Shown: positions 22,201 through 35,222, counted from the stretch's first letter. The stretch is 64,000 bases of DNA from Pisolithus tinctorius (GCA_024663395.1 JANFAH010000001.1:682001-746000); one strand, 5' to 3'. Notes: generated by a model from the sequence alone, not told the origin. Made by a program: numbers and translations.

Positions 22201-24987
22201 TCAACCATGACTGTCGTGCCTGTGGCTTTTATGCCTAGGATTATAGAATGCACGTGAGGGGGTACGATGGTCGGTGTGAGGGTAGGCCTGATGCGGGCGG
22301 TTCTGGTAGTGGCATGAGGTCTTGGGTAGATGAGCGGGGGAACGATGACAATGAGTAGTGGGACAAGATGGACAGTTTGTGCGAGGATGGGCATTAGCTT
22401 GGTGGTTCTGAGGTCGAGATGGTCTAGCCAAAGGGAAGCTCTGGTATGTGGGTCGAGTTTTACAGTTGGGACATGGGCGGCTTAAATGGGCCCCGCAGAC
22501 CTGCAGTGCCAAGTGTCCCAAGAACACCTGGGGGTCATCATCCAACGAGCCCCCGTTGCCTGCATCCCTCAATTTCTCAATCCCATCAACCCCAATGGCC
22601 TCGAAATAATTGGTAAGAGCCTTTAAGTGTGCGATCTCATCATATGGTAACCACATTCGGTCCCCAGCTGTCCACTGGACTTCGAACATCGCATCCGAAA
22701 AACTGCTGCAGTGTCTAATTATCCAATCAACAGCCCATTCGCAGCTGGTTCCCCCGAACTCAGGAATTTGGTTGTCCATTCGGCCAGGGAACTTACGGTC
22801 ATCGTTAGGTATGTGCACCCTTAGCAGCGATGAATGAAAGACATCATGTATACCTCTCCGTCTCAGAGAATCTGGTAGCTTGATGCGGAAGGAGTTATTC
22901 CTGAAGTCCTCCGAGATGCGGTAGGGACCAATGAACTTCGGTACGAGCTTCCTTGACATTCCCTTTGACAGGCTAATATTCTTCGTAGAGATGTACACGA
23001 GATCACCTTTGATGAATGGACAAGCGCGGCGTTTTTTATTAGCACCTGTCATTTGCTTAATGCACGCTTTCAGGATGGCGTCATGAGCGTCCAATAAGGT
23101 AAGTTTCATTTTATTAGCAAACGCTCTTACACTCGGGTACTCGTCCTTTGCAGGGGCATCCCATATCATTCATCAAGGCATCCTTCCAGTGTTCAGAAAG
23201 AAAGGTGCATATCCTGTCGACCCCGATGTTGTGTTGTTTATAGCAAATTCGATGGCAGGTATTCAAGATACCCAGTCCTTCTGGTTTGGACCAATACAAC
23301 ATCTCAACATTTGAGCAATAGTTCGGTTGGCACATTCAGTGGCGCCATCTGTCTCCGGGTGGTACGCACTGGACATCTTTTGCCTTATCCCAATTAGGTC
23401 ATTAAGATGCTTCCAGAAAATGCTCGTGAATAGGACATCTCGGTCGCTAACTATTGCCCGAGGTAAACCGTGGTGCTTGTATACCTCAGTGAACATTAAC
23501 TCCGCCACTTTGCGAGCAGTGTAGGTGGTTCTACTTGGCACTATGTGTACCATGGACATTAATAAGTCTATGATCACAGTTATGGAGTCATATTCTCCGT
23601 TACGGTCCTTGGATTCAGGAAGGGGTCCCACAAAATCAACCCCGATCGCTTCCCAAGGTCCCGAAGGTACGGGCAGTGGGTTCAGGAGTCCAAACAGTTT
23701 GTGAGTAGGGGGCTTGCTTCGTTGGCAGGTTTGACAAGATGTACAAAATGCAGTGACATCTTTCACCATAGAATCCCACCACAGGAATTCGTGTATGTAC
23801 GATACTGTTTTCTTAGTACCTAGATGGGCTAGTAGCGAATGAGCATGGTCTATGACAGTCTCTCTAATTCGTCTGCCGTCCACCTCTATGTCTGGGAAAC
23901 AGAGAACGGTACGATCTGTGAGTTTCAGGCGAATATAGCCATCTGTCGTGACTTCAAAATTCTTGAACACCTGTGGCTCGTCCATGATTTGCTTAAAGAA
24001 AGGGTCTCTATCGTACTTGTGCTGTGCCACTGTGAGCACACCTTCATTGCCCGGATATATGACCAATGGGGCCTTGATCCCTGTACTAGTCAAAGTGTCA
24101 CTCGTGTGTGATGCGGGTTGTTCCGTACTCAGCAGCGAGCATGTGTCCTGTAACGTGTTTGCAATGCGTGCATCATGTGTATCTGTAATAGGGGGACATT
24201 CTCTGTCCTTTCCCCCCTTCATTTGTTCGCCTGGTCCCAGAAGAACAAATCGATCCTTCATCCATCTAGCAAACTCTATGCCTGTCTCAGGACGGCCAGT
24301 TTCTGCCAGGGGTGTGGGAGATTGTCGCCATCGTGTGGTTATCTTCGCTGCGACAGGTCGGGCAGGTGAGTCCTTAGAGGTTCCACTGTCCCCGTTCCCA
24401 CCATTCCCTTCGATGTGTAGGTCTGGGTCCCCTGTTAAGGCGGGGCCTTCCCTACCATCCTCTTGTGCCAGCGATGCCTTTGGCGGTTTTACAATCAATT
24501 TCACTCGACGTACTGGTGGGTTGCATATACCTGACACATTTGAAGGTGTGGGTCGTGGGGTAGCATCCGTTCGTTCGCCCATTCTCCGATCATGGGATCT
24601 GGTCATCATTGCCAACACCTCAATCCCTACATACACAGGTGCGCTGATAATCTGCTGCTCTTTCCCCTGTTGTACTGACCCTCCAACATCCAGGTCGTGG
24701 TGTAAGTATTCACTCGGCGCTCTGATCGTGCCAGGCACATCAAACTCATACATTCTAGATAGTGCGTCAGGAAGCACATTTTCAACCCCTGGTACATATT
24801 TGATTTCGAAATCGAACTTGGCCAGCTTCTCTAACCAACGTGCCTGCTGTCCCGACAGATCCTTTTGGTCCAGTAGGCGTGTCAAGCTTTTGTGGTCAGT
24901 CACCCATGTGAAGTGGGCGCCCTGTAGGATATCGCAATGCCTTAGCATCGTTTCGACTCCTGCGAGGAGCTCTTGTTCATGCACAGG
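22201..24987 (-). pseudogene. Gypsy RNase H end, integrase and chromodomain-like region
   Basis: After the solo LTR the minus strand resumes the RNase H segment (HEQELLAGVETML, WVTDHKSLTRLL), then DALSRMYEF. It goes on to the integrase zinc motif (HSLLAH with CTSCQTC), the first catalytic Asp in IGVDFVGPLPES, the second in VSDRDVLFTS and the Glu in HPETDGATE. A frameshift or gap near 23170-23260 precedes KFIGPYRISE (GPY/F module). A chromodomain-like segment follows with EWAVDWIIRH and FEVQWTAGDRMWLPYDEI. The integrase joins retrotransposon cDNA to host DNA, and the chromodomain may guide it to chromatin. This copy is not functional as it stands. Confidence 0.85.
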
Positions 24988-25701
24988 TGTCAAGTCTGGG
25001 CCTACTCCGACCAACTCCGACGCTATATAGGGTCTAGAGGGTGGTCCGGAAGCAAGTCCGACACACAGGAACAGAACTCCGACTAGCAGAGTGTCGGCAG
25101 GAACGAAGACCGCCGAGACAAAGGCGGAGCGGAGTGAGGGTGTCGGGTTTAGCTCGTGCGCTACCCCCTTGCATGATCTCAGCCCTCGTATTTCAGAGGG
25201 AGAGTACAGATGGAGAGTCGGAGATAACTCCGACAGGCAGAAGACGGAATCAGAGGGAGTAGGAACTAAGTTGATATTTGTACTGAGGAACAGCGGAGTA
25301 CAGTACATGTCTTTATACTGCTATGGAGGTACAGTAACCGGAATCGGAACTGACATACGGAGACTCATAAGTTTTCAAGTAAAATTTCCTGGACGACGAA
25401 TGAAGGGTAGACGGAGGACATACGAACGGGTAACACAGAACATCCAGAAAAGGAAGCAGTCCAGGCGCTGGACCATGCGGTGAGCACGCTGCGGAGTACC
25501 TGACTGCGAAGGTAGTCACATGACCCCTCAGAGGACGTACCGCTCGGTCCAGTAGGAGAGCGACACAAGTCCGACAGTAGTTGGAGCGGAGATGGTTCGC
25601 AACCAACAGAAGTTGGGCGGAGTTGGTGCGGAGTGAGTGAATGACTGGCGGAGTGGAGCGCGGAGTGAGTAAGGGCTTAGTGTGAACACACGGTTATGAC
25701 A
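24988..25701 (-). mobile_element. 714-bp solo LTR of another family inside RNase H
   Basis: On the minus strand it begins TGTCATAACCG and ends CAGACTTGACA, with the 5-bp target duplication ACAGG/CCTGT on both sides (24983-24987 and 25702-25706). Taking out the insert and one duplication rejoins the RNase H frame as NYPV-HEQELL, which proves the borders. The interior is rich in actccg and cggagt words, and a TATA-like word (ctatatagg) lies near 25024. No coding frame is preserved. Its internal region is missing, so it is a solo LTR. Confidence 0.88.
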
Positions 25702-26730
25702 ACAGGGTAATTTCTCTGAGCTGATGACATCTTTGCAGAATAGAATGTGGCAACCTTTGCCATCTTCCAATCCTTCCCCTGCGCGATCACGCCCCTGATA
25801 CCACTGCCACAAGTGTCAGTCATCACCCGGATGGGTTCTCGATCTGGGCTGTAATTCAACGGCACATGACAATGTTGTGCACACATGGCGATGTATTGCT
25901 TTACTGTCTCGAAGGTGTGCTGTTCCATGTATGTCCATCAAAATGGACAGGTCTCAGCACTCGCTTCGGTGAGTACCCCCAAGGGTACATGTACTTTGTA
26001 GATATCATCAGCAAGGTATCCTACTGACCCTATGAATCCTTTGCACAGTGTGCAGTTTGTAGGGACTTTCCAGTTCAGTATTCGGTTGACCTTTTCCGGG
26101 TCCATCTTTATCCCATTGTTAGTGACAACATGCCCAAGTATCTTCACCTCATCACAGAGGAACTTTAATTTCTTTTCGCTAAGGTACAGTTTTTCTCGCG
26201 TGAGGGTTTCGAGGACAGTTTTGACATGGCATACATGCTCCTCTAGCGTGTTTGAGTAGATTATTATATCGTCTAGATATACGTCCATGAAGGTACCAAT
26301 GTGCTCACTGAATATATGGTTCATCGAAGCTTGGTATGTAGCAGGTGCATTACAGTCACCTTGTTGTATGACGAGGCTAACCATGTTTCCATCAGGGGTA
26401 GTCACCGCCATCTGTTCAACGTGCTCTGGGATGACCTGGATCTGTTCATACGTGTCCGCGCCATCGATAATCAAGTGATATGGTTTCTTGGCTACACGTC
26501 GAAGGATCCCATCCATATCAGGCATCAGGGATGACAGCTTTCGAGTATTCTTATTTCATTCCCACAGGTCAACTACCACTCGAAGATGAGGAGGAGTTCC
26601 TGCCTTCGGGATCAACAACATGGGGCACATATTTTGCACTGCTGTGAGTTCCCAATGGCCTGTTCTCAGGTACGTGTTCTTCTTTTCAGACCACAAGGGT
26701 CTTAACGCTTCTGGGCACCTAGACAGCCGC
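25702..26730 (-). pseudogene. Gypsy reverse transcriptase and start of RNase H
   Basis: The segments are 26730-26556 (RCPEALRPLW, MLLIPKAGTPPHLRVVVDL), 26525-25938 (RT palm, with YLDD at 26268-26279) and 25928-25702 (RNase H start, MTDTCGSGIRG). A TGA at 26556-26558 sits where an Arg codon is expected, and a frameshift lies between the second and third parts. The reverse transcriptase copies element RNA into DNA. The front of this domain is continuous with sequence beyond the solo LTR at 26731-28593, where the residues join as KKIYPW-RLSRCPE. Confidence 0.88.
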
Positions 26731-28593
26731 TGTGAGTCAAAGTGTGGAAAGGTGGTGAAAACCAACCAAATCCAACACAAAAGACAAATGTAGAGCGAGT
26801 GGTGGTGTGCCTCCGCGGAACCTGGAGTGCAGAAAACCTAAATGGGGGGGAGTTTCAATGGCAGGTGCTCCTAGCACAAGTCGTCGATGAGTTATGCAGG
26901 AGTAGATGAATGGATGATGTCTGAGGAGGGGATGCTGAACAGAGTGAAGATGTTCAGCTGAAAGGACTTCTTGGAATAATGGACTTCAATAAAATGTACT
27001 CCTGGCGCAAGTCGTTGACAAGTTACGCAGGAGTGGAGGGATGACTAAGACTGCTGACTAAGAGGAAGCTTCAGATGAATGATGGAGGCAGATAGACTCT
27101 TCCGAATGAGCCTCAACTACCAAGTATACGAATGATGACAGATAGACCCCTTCGTGGAGCCTCAACTGTCGACAATGAGATAGGCACTGAACTGATTGCT
27201 GGACTGCTTCTGGATGACTTCTTGATTGATTCTTGATTGATTCTGGGTAGCTAAGTACATGGGGGTTTATATACTATGGGGGGAGCACAGCTTGTGACAA
27301 ACAAGGCACAAACACTTGGTAAGTAATGAGTAAGGACTGGGTAATCATGATGAGTAAGCGAGAAATGAAAAGTAAGCAAGCAAGGAGGATTGGTAAGTAT
27401 TGGCAATGAACAAGTCAAGGACAGTCAAAATATCACAGAATGAGTCAAATAGAGTCAGAAACTGAGTAAGCGCACTGATATCACATTAGGGGGTGGTGAT
27501 GCAAGTCAGATCTTGGTGGAGACATCTCTAGATCCAAAGATAGCATGACAGATGGACAGTGTTTCCAGATAAGGAAGTATTAATTCCAGAATTGAAGGGC
27601 ATGAGTCAGACGTCAAAGGGGGCTAGGGCATTGGGGGTCTGTGGGGCAATGAGAGCATATGCGATCGCATCTCCCACCCTTCCATCCTCTCAGCGAAGTT
27701 AACAAAAACTTCATGGACGGGGTTCTGATGGAGGAGGAGGAGAAGGGGGGACGTCTTCTGCTGGATCTTGCAGTAGGAAGGCAAGATGCATGTCATACTC
27801 GTCATGAATGCGATCAGGGAGGCTGGAGGACAGTAGGTTATACTGCAGCTGTCGCAATGCGGGAAGAATGACGGACGAGATTGGAATAAAGACAGTGCAG
27901 GGAGCAGGGAGGAACGATCCATATGCTTCATCAAGAGGGGAGACTGAAACGACCACATAAGACCTTTCTAACTGAGTGACAGACCTGAGGCGACCAAAGA
28001 ACGTCCTTCTGGAAGTCATACTGACAAGGAGAACACGCTGACCAAGCTGCATGGGATGGGATGGGGCTGACAATGACGGGATGAACCAGGGGGCTTCAGG
28101 ACGGAAGCTGGTGGGAATGCCTGGCAGATATACGTAGCCATTGTCTCTGGCAAATGAGACAAGCGAGATGACTGATGAAGAGGTGGCCATGATTGATGGA
28201 CTTCGTGAAATGAGCGTCTGATGGATGGAGTGCTGTAGAAACGTGTAGGGTGCGAGGATCCTCTCCAAATTTGGAAGGAAGAATCGTGGGGCTGAGCACT
28301 TTAAGCGAGCATGCGAACCGAGTTGATATCTTTGGAAACGGTGGAGATATGATGGAAACCGGAATGCCGTACATGGGTGCTAAAAACTTTTAATGTGCGC
28401 TTAACTCGCTTCCTCTTTTCTCTCTAGCACTGACGACTTGATCTTGTGCGAAGGATGACTGTTAACGTCCAACAGTCTTTCTACACATGAGGCCTTTAGT
28501 CTTCATCTGCATGCACGGGCATTGCATGCAACTCGTTGATGAGTTAGGCAGAGTCAGCTGTAACCATGTCCACAACACCTTTGGTGTGTGACA
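26731..28593 (-). mobile_element. Solo LTR, 1.8-kb family, copy 3
   Basis: This is an 1863-bp copy on the minus strand, TGTCACACACCAAAGG to CTTTGACTCACA, closest to copy 2. The flanks read GCAG and GCGG on the minus strand, a 4-bp duplication with one change. It lies between the protease and reverse transcriptase of the Gypsy element, whose frame closes across it. A TATA-like word is near 27268-27280. It carries the same 480-nt open frame as the other copies. Confidence 0.82.
27711..28190 (-). CDS. Conserved 159-codon open frame inside the solo LTR (copy 3)
   Basis: The predicted protein begins MATSSSVISLVSFARDN and has the same length and near-identical sequence to the frame at 17716-18195. 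No domain is recognised. It sits on the same strand as the LTR, upstream of its TATA word. That three LTR copies at independent sites all keep the frame is the main evidence that it is or was a real gene. Confidence 0.5.
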   Translation of the reverse strand: MATSSSVISLVSFARDNGYVYLPGIPTSFRPEAPWFIPSLSAPSHPMQLGQRVLLVSMTSRRTFFGRLRSVTQLERSYVVVSVSPLDEAYGSFLPAPCTVFIPISSVILPALRQLQYNLLSSSLPDRIHDEYDMHLAFLLQDPAEDVPPSPPPPSEPRP

Positions 28594-29117
28594 CTGCCAT
28601 GGGTAAATCTTCTTCTCGTCTAGGAGTGGGATCTCGTGGTTAATCACTCTGAAGGGGGGCAAAGCCATAGCGGCTTCACCAGTCTCTGTAAGTATTTTCT
28701 CGCTTCTTCAATGCTCTCATGATATACTTCAGTAGCACGCAACTCTAGGGTTGATACCTGCTCGCCCTTCATTTCCATCAGGGTCGTACTACTGATCACT
28801 GCCCTCGGTGAATGTAGCCCTACCATTACCTTGTGCTGATATAGGAATGGGGTTCCAAGGATAAGGTCATAGTTTTGTAAGTTCATCACATCGAAATGTC
28901 ACTCGCAATCAATGCCTTGGTACTGTAGGCATACTTTTGTCCTGAAGTTTACCTTCGAATGCAATCCTTGCACTGCCAGCTGTATGGTAAGTGGCTTTTC
29001 AAGTGGGATCCGTTTCACTTTTAATTGCTCAGCTAGCATTACTGACATAAAGTCAGCCAGCGATCCGGTGTCGATCAAAGCTCGCACTGGGTGGCCATTG
29101 ATGTGCACCACCACCAC
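28594..29117 (-). pseudogene. Gypsy aspartic protease region
   Basis: The retroviral-type protease active site is in ALIDTGSLADF (near 29070), and the later flap/end motif is in YDLILGTPFLYQ (near 28868). Two frames (29117-28899 and 28889-28644) must be joined by a frameshift near 28895. The following residues, PPFRVINHEIPLLDEKK, lead to the reverse transcriptase but are cut by the solo LTR at 28593. The protease would cleave the gag-pol polyprotein. Confidence 0.82.
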
Positions 29118-30783
29118 TAAAGGCTTTGGTATCTTTCACATGAAATCCTTAGCTATTGAAGTGTTTCGTTGGAGGGTTGTCCAGTCGTCATTACAAATGG
29201 TAGTACCATTCAGGTGGATCACACTACAAGGTATGTCCTCTCTGGGTTCATGGTGCTCATTATTCACCTCTTCACGGTCCTCATCTCTGGTCAGGGACCG
29301 GATCCCCATGTCGTTGTCACCTTCGAAAGGGTCATGGCTCATCAACTCCATACACGCACAGAAGAGCTTCTTAGCATGCCAACAGATGACATCAAAATAG
29401 GGTGTGGTCACCCTGTCGATTGGGAGTTTAAAGCACAGGGCCATGTGGTAATCGAGCACCTCAAACGTTGTATCGTCCTTCCTGACACACACGAATCGAT
29501 CCACATTTCTGCTTTCCAGGACCTGGAAACTATATTCTCTGAGTCTAGTCTCGATTCGATCTTCGAAGGGCCAGCCCATCGGATGGGATCTCCAGCTTCT
29601 GGACCTTTCACGGTTCCGTAACTCAACCTTTGGGATGCCTGCGTGCTCCCCTTTCCTAAACCAGTACCAACTATCAAGTTGGAACGCAGGGTTGAGTAGG
29701 AGGTGAGTGTCGATTCTGATCTCGTCTCCTGGTCCTAATACATCTCTTTCGCTTTCCGTGATCATATGTTGTCTGGTGCCCAAGTCGTATACGAGGAATC
29801 AGCTGTCCATAAAGGTGCTCAGCGAGTCCGGGTCGTCGCCTGGGTAGCAAATCCTGGCCAGTCGGTCCATCGCACATTCTTCCAAGGGATGTCCGAGCCA
29901 GGTTCCCAATGATTGGTTTCCCCAGAATGGTCTACGGTCATACACGTATATTTGCATCCCAGTGGGTAATCCATCTTCATCAGTAGTAACAATATCACTA
30001 AGTCTTTCTTCGTTGTCATCATCCGAGACACTCTCGAGATCAGGGAGGTCATCTTCAGGTAGGTCCTCGAGTTTGAATGAAATTTACAGAGATCTCTGGG
30101 TCGCAATCAACTGACGCGGCCAACTGACGCTGGCATTCAACGTCCCCGAAGTCAATACCCACCCTGAAGCTCGTAATGCCTGGGGGCTTGCTGGAAGTGG
30201 ATATGGTATGGCAATCAGGGCAGTTCCTCGAGAAGTGTCCAGACTTGTGGCAGATAAAGCAGAGGCCTTCTGCTTTATGACGCTCTTGCTCCTCCTTACT
30301 TAGCTTTGGGCTATCGCGCTTACACCTATCTGGACATTTTGCATGTTGTCCTCCTGTCTTAGAGGAATCCATGGGTGTTGAGTCCTTAGTGTTCCCATCC
30401 CCTTTGTATCTCCCCTTACAGGTATGCGGTCGCCTTTGTCTTGGGGTTTCTGTTTCTCCAGTCGAAATGGCTGCACTTTCAACGGTGTGCTTTTTACTTC
30501 GCCATCTCCGCAACTTACGAACATAGTCCCCAGTGATTGATTGCATGATCTCGAGTATCTCTGCCGAGGCTACAACCTTTTTTAGCATTGAGATTTCTGG
30601 GTTCAGCTTTTCTTTCCATAGGTCGCACTGTAGTTCTCGGCGGAGTCCCGACCAGAACTTATGTACTTTGGTATGTTCATTCGTCTCCCCAATCATATTC
30701 CAAATCTCATTCAGCTCATAAAGGTAATTTTTAATAGTCTTGGAATTCTGATAACAGGACTGAAGTTTTTCTCGCTGGTGCAT
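29118..30783 (-). pseudogene. Gypsy gag C-terminal part with zinc knuckle, and linker to protease
   Basis: Segment 30783-30055 includes a capsid-like helical portion (LQSCYQNSKTIKNYLYEL and onwards) and a CCHC zinc knuckle, CFICHKSGHFSRNC, at about 30219-30260. The knuckle binds the element RNA in the virus-like particle. Segment 29783-29136 is a linker domain before the protease, with WYWFRKGEHAGIPKVEL and a segment with VDRFVCVRKDD. Frames are interrupted between 30055 and 29783. The order agrees with a Ty3/Gypsy gag-pol. Confidence 0.75.
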
Positions 30784-31122
30784 TCAGAAATCAATGGGGA
30801 AGCAATAGTTGAATAACTCGGTGAAGAAATCGGAAAGTCTCCACCTGTAAGGGTCCCCAGATACCTCTCATACATAGAACTCATGTGCTTTCCCCATCAG
30901 GTAATGCGACAGTATGAACGCACGCTTCTTCGTCTCAACGTGCCCATCCTCGACGTATGCTGTTCCTTCTGTGACAAAACGATGAAACATGTGAGGGTTG
31001 TCAGACCCATCATACTTGTTAGGTGGGATGGGTTTCAAAGTGGTCCTACAGCGGGATCTAGATCTCCCTTTTGGCTTATGTGCTCAGCGACTATGGCTCT
31101 TCCGCTGTTTGGATCTCCCCCA

Positions 31123-31914
31123 TCACCGGTGCCCTTGTGACCTGTTGGAGCTCGACGAGGATTCATTGGAGCTCGATGAACTGTCAGAGGTGCTCGACGT
31201 ATCATCTGATTCCAAAGCCGATCTGTCATCGCTTGAGGTACTGCATTTTGAACTTAAAGAGGAGGATGGATCCAAACTCGAGTCGTCCTCCGAGGAGCTA
31301 CTCTCAGAGCCATCGCTTGGGCTAGAGCTAGACTCGCTACTATCTGTCGATTCACGTCGACACGTTGATTTCCATTTCCTTTTGGTTTTACTAGTGCGTT
31401 TTTCGTCCTTTTCGAGATGTTTAAAGGCAAGCCCAATATAGCTCTTAGGGTTTATCTGTTTTACAGGTTCCACGGCCCTTGGCATCTTTTGGCGTTCCCG
31501 CCTCTTATGGTCCTGGCGGACAACTTTATCCACCATCTCCTTTACAGGATTGGGAGGAACCTTCGAAGGAGCAGGTTTCTTCGTGTTTTCCCTTCTCTTT
31601 GATTTCTCTTTCTTAGGGAGCCGTTCAGCATGATCGTCGCCCCCACTGGTCTTCTTCTGGGGGACGTCTTTGTTGGCCAATGTGGCATCCTCCAGGTTAC
31701 CCCTTTCCGCTGGTCCCATCAGGTTGGGGTCACTCTTATTTGCCAGTTTGTTCAAGGTGTTCCACGACATGAGGGCCGCGCATTGTGCATTTGTATCTAT
31801 TTCACTGTCACTGAAATTTAAGTTTCCCCAATTTCTAGGGTCAGGTCCTTTCCCTTTGAGATCTCTCCAGGTAGTGGACACTTCGCCTTTGGATGTAGTA
31901 GGATCAGGGTTATC
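31123..31914 (-). pseudogene. Gypsy gag, middle part
   Basis: A Lys/Glu and then Ser-rich segment contains WRDLKGKGPDPRNWG and NTLNKLANKSDPNL, followed by long Ser/Asp runs. It is the continuation of the gag frame found at 35860-36539. Removing the foldback element (31922-35852) and one CCTCGTT duplication joins the two in one frame (RRRSLLTTRDNPDPTT). The piece has no catalytic motif and is a structural particle protein by position. Confidence 0.7.
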
Positions 31915-32033
31915 CCTCGTTCAGACCCTTCAGTCACCTGTAGGCCTGAAAGTGGGTCATCCGACATGTACATTTTGTCCTAAAAGTGGGACTAACCGAT
32001 GTCGGCTGATGGTGCCCAAAGGTGGGTAGGCCA

Positions 32034-32815
32034 GTGTGTGGAAGTGGGGTTGGCTGACCTGTTTGGAGGGTGGTCCCATTCCCTGGAAGTGGGGTCAGCC
32101 GACCTGTTTGGAGGGTGCACCCACTGCCTAGAAGTGGGTTTGGCTGACCTGGCTGGAGGGTGGACCCACCTCCTGGAAGTGGGGTCAGCCGACCTGGCTG
32201 GAGGGTGGACCCACCTCCTGGAAGTGGGGTCAGCCGACCTGGCTGGAGGTTGGACCCACCTCCTGGAAGTGGGGTCGGCCGACCTGTTTGGAGGGCAGAC
32301 CCACTGCCTGGAAGTGGGTTCGGCCAACCTGGCTGGAGGGCAGACCCACTGCCTGGAAGTGGGTTCGGCCAACCTGGCTGGAGGATGCACCCACTGCCTG
32401 GAAGTGGGTTCGGCCAACCTGGCTGGAGGTTGGACCCACCTCCTGGAAGTGGGGTCAGCTGACCTGGCTGGAGGGTGGACCCAGTGCCTGAAAGTGGGGT
32501 CGGCCGACCTGTTTGGAGGGTGGACCCACTGCCTGGAAGTGGGTTCGGCCGACCTGGCTGGAGGTTGGACCCACCTCCTGGAAGTGGGGTCGGCCGACCT
32601 GTTTGGAGGGCAGACCCACCTCCTGGAAGTGGGGTCGGCTGACCTGGCTGGAGGTTGGACCCACCTCCTGGAAGTGGGGTTGGCTGACCTGGCTGGAGGG
32701 TGGACCCAGTGCCTGAAAGTGGGGTCGGCCAACCTGGCTGGAGGGTGGACCCAGTGCCTGAAAGTGGGGTCGGCCTGGCTGGAGGGTGGACCCAGTGCCT
32801 GAAAGTGGGGTCGAG
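32034..32815. repeat. 45-bp minisatellite, left arm of the foldback-like element
   Basis: About 17 units of 45 bp are built of words like gacctggctggagggtgg, acccacctcctggaagtgg and ggtcagcc. Because 45 is a multiple of three, long open frames occur on both strands. They are repeat artefacts and are not reported as genes. Confidence 0.9.
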
Positions 32816-35222
32816 CAACCAAGCTTGACAGTCTCTTTCCATGTCTCCATTCTTCATGTTTGATCCTAATCTAACATTCTGCACTTAGTTGTCTATCTGC
32901 TTGTTTTCTTTTAAAGTCTCTTATCAGGTTAGAACTGATGTACCAATGCAGTACCAAGGGTGGGACATTACAGCTGAGATGTTATGAAGTTGATCAAATG
33001 ATACTGAACACAAAGTGGACCTGCTCTGTAGTTGACATGTTATGTAGCAGTGTCCTTGTACAAGTCCTGACAGAAGGCTGATAAAGAAGACCTATAGAGG
33101 TATTACAGTTTTTATTCAAACTGAGGTATCTACCACATGAGTTACCAACATATGTATGTACTACCAACAAGCAATGCAGGCTACAATGTAGGTATGCACA
33201 GCCAACACAAAGATCCCAAGTGCCAGTAATCCAAAGACTGACAGGTATGGTCCAGTATGGTAAAGGTTAGACCCAATGGATTGGACATGAGCTTAGACCA
33301 ATGGATTGATTACCTTGGTCTTGGGTCCCAAGTCTTTGGCCTATGCCATACCCATTTGCTTACTACTTACACACAACCTCACCCCCACCCCATGTGGTAT
33401 GGATCCCTTAGATTTCACTCTTGTCTGACCCTCAGGTTTACCCTTTGACTCAATCACCAGGGTGGTGGGATTTCTACTTTGCCCAGTGCATGTCCTTTGC
33501 TAGGGTTAGGGTTAGGGTTACACAACTTCAAAAAATCAAGCAGCATGGGGGCAATTCATGTTACACAGCCTAGCAACTACAAGGATTGACCAACCAAATA
33601 CACAGCCAAGGAAATACAGGAATGACCAACCAAATACACAGCCCAGAAAATACAGGATTGAGCAAATACACAGCCAAGAAAATACAGGATTGAGCAAATA
33701 CACAGCCAAGAAAAATACAGGACTAAGTTACAGAGCAAATGTTCCAAGTGGAACTGAGACCTCAGGCATCCTGGAGGGGCCCCTCCCCAGAAAGACACTG
33801 AGATCTCTAGAGAAAATAAGGTATTTAAAAGACTAGTACAAAGATAATACAGATGTCAGTCAGAAGCTGGCCTGCACTGGCAGGCACAGACTATAAATCC
33901 CCCAGAACCCACAAAGCTGGCCTACATTAGCAGGCACAGACTAAGCCCCCAGGTCCCACAATGAAAAAGTCCTAAGCTGGCCTGCACTAGCAGGTACAGA
34001 CTATGTAACCCCCCAGAGCCCCAGCTGGCCTGCAAAAGCAGGCACAGACTAAACCCCCAGAACCCACAGGAAGATAGTATCAGTAACCTACACACCCATA
34101 GTGTGCTGGCCAGGCACACAGTGGGCTGCAGGACAACAACAGGATACTACAAGACATACCTTAAACCCATGCAGCTGCAGTCTACATAGGTGAAGTCTGG
34201 CATCAAGGGAGTGGTAAGAGGAACATGGGAGAGAGAAAGATGAAGAGCGGTGTGTTGAAGTGCATCTTTTATAAAATTTTCTGTTTGCTGCTGTTTGGTC
34301 ATCAGCCACTGGTCGCAGCATGTGCAGAGAAGCATGTCACATGACATCACATGACATGCTGATGGCATGCTGCACAGCACAACATTACTTTTATGTAATC
34401 ACAAAAGTGGACCAGTAGTTAATTGGTAATGAAAACACAGCTACAATGATGTCATGTCAAATTTGTAATGAAACCCTGCCACAACTAATTACATAAGCAT
34501 ACTGATAATAATACCATCAGGGGCCATTTGTGAAGCTGAATACAGCTGTGCATATGTCAACACAGCCACATCAATGAGAAATTCAAACTCCGCTTTGAGG
34601 GTGGGATAGTGATGGTAAGGGGTACACAGCCACAATGATGTCATGACAAAATTAGATTGAAACTCTGTCCCAAGTGATTACATAAGCATACTGTTATTAA
34701 TACCATCAGGGGCCATTTGTGAAGCTGAATACAGCTGTGCATATGTCAACACAGCCACATCAATGAGAAATTCAAACTCCGCTTTGAGGGTGGGATAGTG
34801 ATGGTAAGGGGTACACAGCCACAATGATGTCATGACAAAATTAGATTGAAACTCTGTCCCAAGTGATTACATAAGCATACTGTTATTAATACCATCAGGG
34901 GCCATTTGTGAAGCTGAATACAGCTGTGCATATGTCAACACAGCCACATCAATGAGAAATTCAAACTCCGCTTTGAGGGTGGGATAGTGATGGTAAGGGG
35001 TACACAGCCACAATGATGTCATAACAAAATCAGATTGAAACTCCACTACATCTAATTAGGTAGGCATATTGATATCAATACCATCAGGGGCTGTTTGTTG
35101 GGCTGAATACAGCTGTGTACATAATAAACACAGCCACATCAATGAGAAATTCAAACTCCGCTTTGATGGTGGGAAAGTGATGGCATGGGGTACACAGCCA
35201 CAATGATGTCATGACAAAATCA
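32816..35222. repeat. Interior of the foldback-like element: several tandem repeats, no gene
   Basis: There is no convincing coding region. Visible structures are three tandem ttaggg units near 33503-33520; a short repeat of the type atacacagccaagaaaatacagg at about 33596-33722; a repeat of the type aagctggcctgcactagcaggcacagact at about 33860-34050; and about three and a half units of a roughly 190-bp repeat at about 34500-35200, each containing atcaggggccatttgt and acagccacaatgatgtcat. Confidence 0.8.

Noticed and set aside
23948..25030. Plus-strand open frame of 360 codons across the Gypsy pol region
   Set aside because: It is the complement of clear RNase H/integrase coding sequence and has biased, domain-free composition.
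31999..32884. Open frames of about 270-316 codons on both strands with 15-residue repeats
   Set aside because: They are produced by a 45-bp minisatellite, a multiple of three, which keeps several frames open at once. They match the inverted arm at 35223-35735.
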